Part shown: in pieces, positions 56,930-64,000 of the stretch | Layout of the letters: every line of letters begins with the position of its first letter | How positions within the stretch are numbered: the first letter of the stretch is position 1 | Source: Cylindrodendrum hubeiense | Lineage: Eukaryota > Ascomycota > Sordariomycetes > Hypocreales > Nectriaceae | DNA length: 64,000 nt | Direction of reading: 5' to 3' | Assembly (NCBI GenBank): GCA_014621425.1 | Contig: JAANBB010000105.1 | Coordinates: 1-64,000 of the forward strand | Notes under the pieces: model-generated | Databases searched by the model: none | What the model saw: the letters and a program-made list of their open reading frames with translations, nothing else | What the model was told of the DNA's origin: nothing | Made by a program: the position numbers and the translations under genes

Positions 56930-57573
56930 TGCAAAAGTGTATTGGTTGGGGGAAAATAGGAAAATGCGTTTGAGAGCAGGAGCTTTTGTCGTCAACAGAG
57001 ACAAGTTCAGCTTGAACCTCAAGATGAACAAATATTGTGTCAATCTGGGGCTGATTTAGATGGAGTTTTGGCCAGGGGTAGTGATAACGAATAGAGTGGC
57101 GATATTTGAGTCCAGACGAATCTTACGAGCCAGAGGACCGGTCAGTGTCTTCTCTATCTTGACTAATTACAACACCCGATATCGTATCAATTGTCATTCG
57201 AACTGATGAGTTTGGGCATGCCATCCCCGCCCCTTCAGAGTTGAGTTTCTACCCCATTATTTCCCTTTCGGGCGTTTCTAGCTGGATCCGCTCTGCAAGC
57301 TTAGCTCTGGTGTGGCAGCCGACTTTCCACCCCAGCTTCGGTCCCCACACACTCCTTGTCGCTCAGAGTCTCTGATGTGGCACTAGCAGAAGGTACCCGT
57401 ATTTGTCGAGATTGGCTCTGACAGCCAGTAAATTATCGGGCATTGAAATCGAAATGGTCCTCCCAGAACCAGCAACAAACATTCGTTCCCGGAAAGCATC
57501 TCATCTACCAAGCATCGACATTGACATTGTTGCATCTGGGCAACCAATTGTCACCACCATATCAACCGGCATC
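56930..57573. promoter_or_regulatory. Divergent intergenic region between OYE and PxpA genes
   Basis: The only promoter region shared by two divergent genes of the 5-oxoprolinase-like neighbourhood. A plus frame upstream of 57574 stays open from about 57403, so an earlier in-frame start (ATG at 57454) is possible. No binding motif was established. Confidence 0.5.
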
Positions 57574-58428
57574 ATGACTTGCGGCTTGGCTCGCAAGTAT
57601 GAAATCAATTCCGACATGGGCGAGGGCTTCGGCCGATGGAAGATGGTAAGTTCGCATCTTCACCTCGAGTTCGATTGGCCATCATCCGTTAACCCAATTT
57701 TCTAGGGGCCAGACGAGGAACTAATGCCACTCATTGACGTTGCAAACATCGCATGCGGTTTTCATGCTGGCGATCCTTCCATTATGCTCAAGACCATTCG
57801 TTTGTGCAAGAAGTATGGCGTGAGAGCAGGTGCTCATCCAGGACTGCAGGATTTATTTGGTTTCGGCCGAAGAAAGATTGAAGTTGACACTGGAGACATG
57901 TACGCCATGATTCTTTACCAAGTCGGCTCCCTCAAGTCAATGCTGGATGCCGAGGGTGTTGAGCTGTCTCATATTAAACCACACGGCGAGCTTTTTTTCT
58001 ACATGCAGAGGGACAAGGGCATTATGGAAGCTGTTCTTAAGGCTTGCGCTACCTTCAAAGTTCCCGTGTACGCATCCCATAATCCAGAGCAAGAGGCGAT
58101 GTGCAATGAGATGGGTATTCCATTCCAGGGAGAGATGTACGTCGACGTGGACTACTCGCCCGAGGGCAAGCTCGTCCCCGTAGCTCAGTCTCAGATCGCC
58201 ACCCCGGAATTGTGCCACCAACGCGCACTCGACGCTACCATGGAAGATACCGGCATAGATAACAACGGCACCAAGTTCAAATTTGGCTTTGAAGGCAAGC
58301 CTTTCAGTATTTGTCTACACTCCGACGCACCTACCGTGTTGGAGAATGCCAAAGAGGTTCGGAGGGCAGTCGACAAGGCCAATCAAGTAAAATTCATCAT
58401 GGAGATGACACAAGCCACCCATAACTAG
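57574..58428 (+). CDS. LamB/YcsF family protein (PxpA-like 5-oxoprolinase subunit A)
   Basis: This is homologous to PxpA, which in bacteria works with PxpB and PxpC to open the ring of 5-oxoproline (pyroglutamate) with ATP to give glutamate. The exons are 57574-57645 and 57706-58428, giving 264 aa, near the usual 250. Family motifs are KYEINSDMGEGFGRWKM (split by the intron after KM), NIACGFHAGDP (about residue 38), RAGAHPGLQDLFGFGRR, SHIKPHGELFFYM and FSICLHSDAPTVLENAKEVR. The Asp-His-rich metal or active-site positions (DMGE, HAGDP, KPHG, CLHSD) are all present. The start at 57574 is chosen because the family begins near here; the frame extends upstream to an ATG at 57454. It is on the same strand as the MFS and carboxylase genes. 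Fungi usually use a single OPLAH-type oxoprolinase, so this gene likely has another or an extra role. Confidence 0.9.
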
Positions 58429-59116
58429 ATTAATTAAAATTCATCATATTTCATGTAGATAGAAGATATAAGGAGTAGGGAGATAAACCCAATTCCCATA
58501 TGCTGTCGTATGAGTAGTCATAACAGACTTGCTGCTTTTGAGATTAGTATTGAACCTGCTCAGGTCTACAAATATCGAGATCATAAGTTCATATAAAGGG
58601 CCCACATAATTGCTGCTATAATTATTTAAGTCCAAGGCCGTATTGCCAACTTTTTAGTATCGGCACGAGTTTTGGTTTACGGGGGCCAGCGAAGGTCGAG
58701 ACTCGGTATTAGACCTAGAGACAGGCCCGCGCGACCCCGGTAATCAATGCATCCAGGCTAACTTATCGCTGTGGGGTACCGTCATAGGAGGCCAAGCGGG
58801 CGCTGACAGTTCCCCACCCTAAACCCAACTGAGTCTGAACACTATCAAGCAAGAGATAAGAATCCCAGCGAGTGGAAGAGACGTCGGGGTAGAAAGGTCA
58901 CTAGTGATGCTTGTGTATCATGGACTCATACAACCCGGTATCCATGTCAAAAGGCCGTGCAAGGTGACAAGTACAAAAGGTTGGTACCACCTCCGTCACG
59001 GAAACCATTTGCTTGACAACTTCATCGACTTTCAATTGGGTTGCACATCGACTTGTGCCATTATCTTCATTATTCCCCGCCATCTGGCTTCTATTGCCTG
59101 CTCTAGATCAACTACG
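58429..59116. other. Intergenic between PxpA and transporter genes
   Basis: This 688-base gap lies between genes on the same strand and holds the MFS promoter. The transporter frame is open upstream of its chosen ATG (59117) to about 58904, but that part is not family-like. Confidence 0.5.
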
Positions 59117-60830
59117 ATGGCGACTGCAGTGCCCATCCCTGGAACTGTCCAGCTTGTTGACGTTCAAGGCGTTTTCAACGTGGAACATGGCCAACATTCT
59201 CGGGAAATCGTTCTCGTCCCTCAGCCTACCGACAATCCCAATGATCCTCTCCGCTGGACCGTCAAACGGAAGACCAAGAACATTATTTGTGCCATGGGAT
59301 GGTGCTTCTTCGTTGCCGCCATGATCTCCGGTCTCTCGCCCGCCTACATCCTAATCGAAGAGGACACCGGCATCTCAATCGCGGATTTGAGCACCGGCAA
59401 TGGTCTCCTCTTCTTGTTCCTTGGCTGGGGAACTATGATTACGCAATGCCTTGCGCTCAATTATGGCCGTCGTCTGACGTTGGTGATTTCTATCATCTTA
59501 ACCAGTGCTGTGACTCTTTGGACTGCGTACGTCGAGACTAAAGGAGAATACTTTGCGAACCGCATTCTCCTCGGAATTGTCTCCTCGCCGCAAGAAACGC
59601 TCATCGAGGTCATCATCGGCGATATTTTCTTTACACATGATCGAGGGTTTTATATGGGTGCCTATAGTTGGACCTTGTGGTGTGGTGCGTTCCTCGCCCC
59701 AGTCGCTTCTGGTTATGTTGCGCAGGAACTTGGATGGCGATGGATCCAATACGTCTTGACTTGTATTGGCGCTGGAGTTGCCATTGTCACCTTCTTTTTC
59801 TTCGAGGAGACCATGTTCTACCGCCATCATAATGTTGCAGACCTGTGCGAAATCTCCGACCTGGATCCCAAAAATGGCACCAAGCCTCCCGGAGCAATTG
59901 AAAGCAACACAAACACCGGGACGGAGAAGGACTCTAAACTTGAGGACCAGGATAGAGACTCTGCATCAAGGTCTATTGATTCCCCCGCACTTGGCTCAAC
60001 GGAGAGCACGACGACATATCTGGAAAAGCTGAAGCTATGGGGCTATCGCGACCCGCGGCAACACAACCCTTTCAAGCTCTTCCTCTTGCCAATCAAGCTT
60101 CTATTTATGATCCCTGGAATGTCCTTCGGAGGCTTATTGGTGGGCGGCATTCTCTCTTGGTACAACGTTGTCGGCGGCTCCCTCGCCCTCATCCTCGGTA
60201 ACGCCCCTTACAACTTCAGCGCGAACAACATCGGTCTCATGTATCTCGCTTGCGTTGTTGGTGTAACGATTGGCTGCTTAATCTCAGGATGGTTGTCAGA
60301 TGCGCTCGCACTTCGCCTTGCGCGCCGTAATGGCGGCGTGATGGAGCCCGAGCAACGTCTGTGGACCTGTCTCATCGCGCTTGTAGCGCATCCCGCTGGC
60401 TGCCTTCTCTACGGAGTAGGAGCATCATACCATATCCACTGGGTAGGAATTATGTTTGGGCTTGGACTTATCTCTATCACTTTGCCAATGGGTTCCAACC
60501 TGGCTTTTACCTATATTCTCGACAGCTACAAGGAAGTTGCGGGAGAGGGTCTTGTATCCGCCATTCTGATTCGCAATATGATGGGTACGTATCTCTATTC
60601 TATTTTCTTTCCCCGGAAAACTAACTTGCCCAGGTTTTGCTTTTGGTTACGCTGTTGTCCCAATGATTGAGAATCTTGGACTTCGCTATGCCTTCGTCTT
60701 AATTGCTATTTTAGGCTTGGCATTGTGGTTCAGCGCTATTGCAATGATTTATTTTGGCAAGTCACTCAGGCGGTCTACCGCACAGTCGTACTGGAATCTA
60801 GTTGAAGAATACGGTTCAAAAGCTCATTGA
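59117..60830 (+). CDS. MFS transporter, two exons
   Basis: This is a major facilitator of twelve predicted helices, 554 aa, with exons 59117-60584 and 60634-60830. Family features are NPNDPLRWTVKRKTKNII before the first helix, a signature-like LNYGRRLTLVISIIL in the TM2-TM3 loop, a long hydrophilic loop between TM6 and TM7 (CEISDLDPKNGTKPPGAI to about ESTTTYLEKLKLWGYRDPRQ), then FLLPIKLLFMIPGMSFGGL and ISGWLSDALALRLARRNGGV. The last exon gives GFAFGYAVVPMIENLGLRYA and the tail YWNLVEEYG. The general pattern resembles DHA1-type and Hol1-like fungal transporters. Its place between PxpA and a biotin-dependent carboxylase suggests that it imports their substrate, an inference from position only. 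Confidence 0.9.
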
Positions 60831-62096
60831 GTTGATGATAGACGACCCATAAGCAATACTGGCGCTTCAATATGGGTATATGGAATTTGTTGTCGTGTTT
60901 TTATGTTGTTTTTGTTTCCTGACTAGCTCTCTACTCAGATAAGCTATCATTCCACTAGGAAGCCTCTAGTCATTCATAATTAGTTAACTCTTATGTCACA
61001 AGTGTCAAGTGGATGAGTTATTTTGTGAGGGGGAAATTTGTGTCCGTCAAGTTTAAGTAGATATTTAGTTAAATTCAATCCGTTTGATGCATACTTTACT
61101 CGCAGCAAAGATGCCATCGAACCCGCCTCCAGTGTGCACATGGACTTTTGACGTGGGATATACCCCACGCCTCTCGCAATTGAAACCTCAATTTAATAAT
61201 ACTGATTTTAATTTCGCGTTCAATAACCGAAGTTTTGATGTTGTGCCTTAAAGCAATTCGCAGCCCCTGTTTCATTACATTTCTAGTGATCAAGTATCTC
61301 GCCCTTGACTTTCAGAGCCTGCAACATCGTGATTGCAGCACAAGTCTTACGGCACTTCGCCTGCTGTAGTCGCATTGTTCTTTATCACTTCTTTTTTTGG
61401 TCACATCTATCCCATTCATTTCCTTTTTGTATTCGTGTCCCTCTATTAGCTGGTTTACTTTAATTCATTTGGTCTTGGGACATCCCTGCGTCGCATTTGA
61501 TGTGGCTGGTTGGGTGGATGCTAGGAAAGTGAGGATCATGATAGAAGCAAGATTCTAAAGACGGACAATTCGAAACAGCAGCTTCCTGAGATGAATAGCT
61601 CCCGAGGTCCCGGGCTCAATTGTTCTGCAACTGCATCCCCTTTCTCAATTACCACTGTCTCCCAATCGCCCTCGCGCCCTCGCGCCCGCTCGTGCATGGC
61701 GCGCGTTGTCCTGCCAGGTCTAAGCACAGCACGTAACACCCGGTCTTCCTGCGCCCGTTGCTTGTCAACTAGCCGTGAGAGGCCTAGTGGAGTATGTGGT
61801 TCCTCGGGTCATGATCATGGGGCCCTTGCGGAGGCCGTAGATAAACCCCATAATTTCCTAATTAGGTAATTTTGGGGTATCAACTCTAACCAGGATTGGT
61901 GATGGGCGCACTCGGTCCTCCGGATGTGATATTACGATTGCATTTTACACAACAAGCCGTGGTTGTGTTCTAGTAGGGAGTATAGCCAGAATAACTAGCC
62001 TTGATTTTCCGCTCACAGATGCATCTATCTAAGCCTCAAGCTATTGTGGTAGTATTCTTGTAATTTCTGGCTCTGCCATACTCCTTTTCAAGCAAG
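60831..62096. other. 1.3-kb intergenic upstream of the carboxylase
   Basis: This includes the transporter 3' end and the promoter of the biotin-carboxylase gene. Pyrimidine-rich runs occur near 61380-61450. A GC-rich part at 61650-61760 holds short frames without family match. Confidence 0.5.
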
Positions 62097-64000
62097 ATGG
62101 GGTCCATCGATTCAGGATCGTTGCGCAATATCCGGAAGGTCTTGGTGGCCAACCGAGGTGAGATTGCGGTTCGATGCATCAGAGCTTGTCGGGAGCTAGG
62201 AATCAAGAGCGTCGCCATTATCACAAATGCAGACGCAACCTCCCTACATGCCACTTTGGCCGACGAAGCAGTCCTGCTGCCCGGAGACGACAGCACTGCT
62301 TACACGGACGGGTGAGTAACTTCCTGCGCGACGCTAGCCTCTCGTATTTCCAAAGCGCTGTTGATCCTAATAAATTTTGAAATGGAATAGCGATGCTATA
62401 TTGGACATTTGCAAGAGCACAGGAGCTGATGCCATCATCCCTGGATACGGCTTCTTGAGTGAAAATGTCGAGTTCGCCGACACCGTATCAAGAGCGGGTA
62501 TCACCTTTGTCGGCCCCTCTTCAACATCAATTAAGGCCATGGGTCTGAAGCATGAGGCCAGAGCCATTGCAGAGACCGCAAATGTCCCAGTAATTCCCGG
62601 TACACGGCTTTTAGCATCTGCCGAAGAGGCCATGGATGCTGCCATGGAGCTAGGCTTCCCGATTATGCTCAAGGCGACTGGTGGAGGAGGCGGCATGGGG
62701 CTGCAGATCTGCCATAGCGAGCAGGAGATCAACACGGCTTTTGCAATGGTCGAGAGCCGAGCCAGTACGCTTTTCAAGAACAGTGGTGTTTTCTTGGAGA
62801 AATACTATCCACGTTCGCGGCACATCGAGGTACAAGTAGCCGGCAACGGTGAAATCGTGGTGGCCTTTGGAGAGCGTGAATGCTCTCTACAGCGCAGGCA
62901 CCAGAAGGTGGTTGAAGAATGCCCAAGTCCCTTTGTGGAACGAAATCAGGGGCTCCGTGAAAAGATGCTCGAAGCTGCCGTCAATTACGCATCTCAACTG
63001 AAGTACAAGAGTGTCGGTACCGTTGAGTTCCTCGTGGATGATGAAACGGCAGACTTCTTCTTTCTTGAGATGAACACGCGCTTGCAGGTTGAGCACGGAA
63101 TTACCGAGCTTTGCTACGGAGTTGACCTGGTGCATCTGATGCTGCGACAGGCCGACTACGAACGTGGCGGACAGATTGGAATACCATCAGACATTCTGCA
63201 AAGCCTTGGGAGACCCCAACCACTGGGATCAGCTATCGAGGCCCGAGTTTATGCGGAGGTACCGCTCAGAGACTTTGCCCCTAGCCCCGGAGTATTTCAA
63301 TACGTTCACTGGCCTGAAGGTGATGGTGTGCGAGTCGACACATGGGTTCGAAGCGGCCAGCGGATCACACCCTTGTACGACCCGTTAATCGGAAAGATCA
63401 TAGTGCACAGTCCTGATGGTCGAGCGGCCGCCCAGAAGATGATGCTTGCGGCACTGGCAGATACCGCTCTTCAGGGAACGCAGTCAAACTTGGAGTACCT
63501 TTCACGGGTTATCGAGTCGGAGACTTTTGTGAGCGGCAGCACATTGACCAATTCTCTATCGACATTCAAATTCAAGAGCTGCTCCCTTCAAGTCGTCGAC
63601 CCTGGCGTGTTCACGACAATCCAAGACTATCCGGGTCGTATCACCGTGGGACATGGAGTGCCTCCAAGCGGCCCCATGGACGATCTCAGCGGTCGAGCGG
63701 CGAATGTCCTGGTCGGAAATGACCAGGGAGTTGAGTTGTTGGAAATAACCCTGGCTGGTCCAGCATTGTTGTTCCACGAGGCAGCTGTCATTGCCGTCTG
63801 CGGCGCTGAGCTTCCCTTGACTATCGACGGCGAATCTCGGCCGATGTGGTCTAGGATTATTGTCAAGCAAGGTCAGACTCTGAAGCTCGGCAAGATTACT
63901 GGGAATGGCCTGCGAACATACTTGAGCCTCAAGGGCGGCTTCCCCGAAATCCCCCAGTTTCTTGGGTCCAAGTCGACGGCCCCCGAGCTAGCTTTTGGTG
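62097..64000 (+). CDS. Biotin carboxylase fused to KipA/PxpC-like domain (urea-carboxylase-like), 3' end outside window
   Basis: Exon 1 is 62097-62311 and exon 2 runs from 62391 to the window end without a stop, so about 608 residues are visible. The N-terminal biotin carboxylase has [30 protein letters not shown], the ATP-grasp loop [10 protein letters not shown] (about residue 165), [40 protein letters not shown] and [20 protein letters not shown]. From about residue 468 a KipA/PxpC-like (allophanate hydrolase subunit 2-type) domain begins: [40 protein letters not shown] and [19 protein letters not shown] strands. This order (BC, then AHS2, usually followed by AHS1/PxpB and biotinyl) is that of urea carboxylase. 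No biotin attachment motif is seen yet. Combined with PxpA nearby, a carboxylase acting on a urea- or oxoproline-like amide is plausible; urea carboxylase proper is the main alternative. Confidence 0.93.

Noticed and set aside
61650..61760. GC-rich segment resembling a structured RNA
   Set aside because: Short CGCGCCCTCGCGCCC-type runs only; no consistent stem arrangement was found.
1..64000. tRNA, rRNA, CRISPR arrays or complete transposons
   Set aside because: No tRNA-like TPsiC/anticodon pattern, spaced repeats, transposase or reverse-transcriptase motif was recognised by eye; a dedicated scan was not possible.

Overview
This window comes from the nuclear genome of a filamentous ascomycete (Pezizomycotina). 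Nearly all genes are split by short introns of about 40 to 95 bases, with GTANGT-like donors, CTAAC-like branch sites and YAG acceptors. Many families are typical of moulds: a fungal rhodopsin-domain membrane protein, a LaeA-like methyltransferase, an AzgA-like purine permease, a lactonohydrolase and a CYP58/TRI4-like P450. The genus cannot be fixed from the sequence. Coding density is low, with about 21 genes in 64 kb and many gaps of 1 to 3.5 kb, which suggests an accessory region. Gene models were assembled by hand from open frames joined at splice sites; nearly every model sums to a whole number of codons.

Left part (1-25 kb): a lactonohydrolase-like enzyme (738-2363, +), a fungal rhodopsin-domain protein (3477-4935, -), a GMC oxidoreductase (6545-8325, +), a multi-exon ankyrin protein with a helical N-terminal domain (10653-13104, -), a P450 (14982-16800, +), a thioredoxin with a WCPPC active site (17552-17995, +), a secreted protein with a collagen-like Gly/Pro repeat (18300-19853, -), an O-methyltransferase (20268-21575, -) and an AzgA-type purine transporter (22754-24977, -). 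Several are tailoring-type enzymes, but no polyketide synthase, NRPS, terpene synthase or DMAT backbone gene is present.

Middle (25-51 kb): scattered single genes. These are a basic N-terminal protein of unknown function (26883-27852), a secreted SnoaL/NTF2-like protein (28795-29394), an SRR1-like protein (31573-32481), a secreted DUF1961/YesU-like protein (33705-34406), a UDP-glycosyltransferase (36671-38357), an amino acid/GABA/choline-type permease with a 20-nt micro-exon (39128-41054), a LaeA-like methyltransferase with a 13-nt micro-exon (43550-45055), a probable N-myristoylated protein (45818-46630), a type II haloacid dehalogenase (47453-48246) and an unknown basic protein (49182-50698).

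Right part (51-64 kb): a gene-poor stretch of about 3.5 kb with short repeats and inverted repeats, a second rhodopsin-domain protein (54196-55237), then a coherent metabolic neighbourhood. This holds an Old Yellow Enzyme-type oxidoreductase (55469-56929, -), a LamB/YcsF (PxpA) family protein (57574-58428, +), an MFS transporter (59117-60830, +) and a biotin-carboxylase protein fused to a KipA/PxpC (allophanate-hydrolase-subunit-2-like) domain (62097 to the window end, +). In bacteria PxpA, PxpB and PxpC form the ATP-dependent 5-oxoprolinase. Here a PxpA gene sits with a transporter and a urea-carboxylase-like fusion. This suggests uptake and biotin/ATP-dependent opening of a lactam or urea-like compound, and it is the best candidate for an under-described system in the window.
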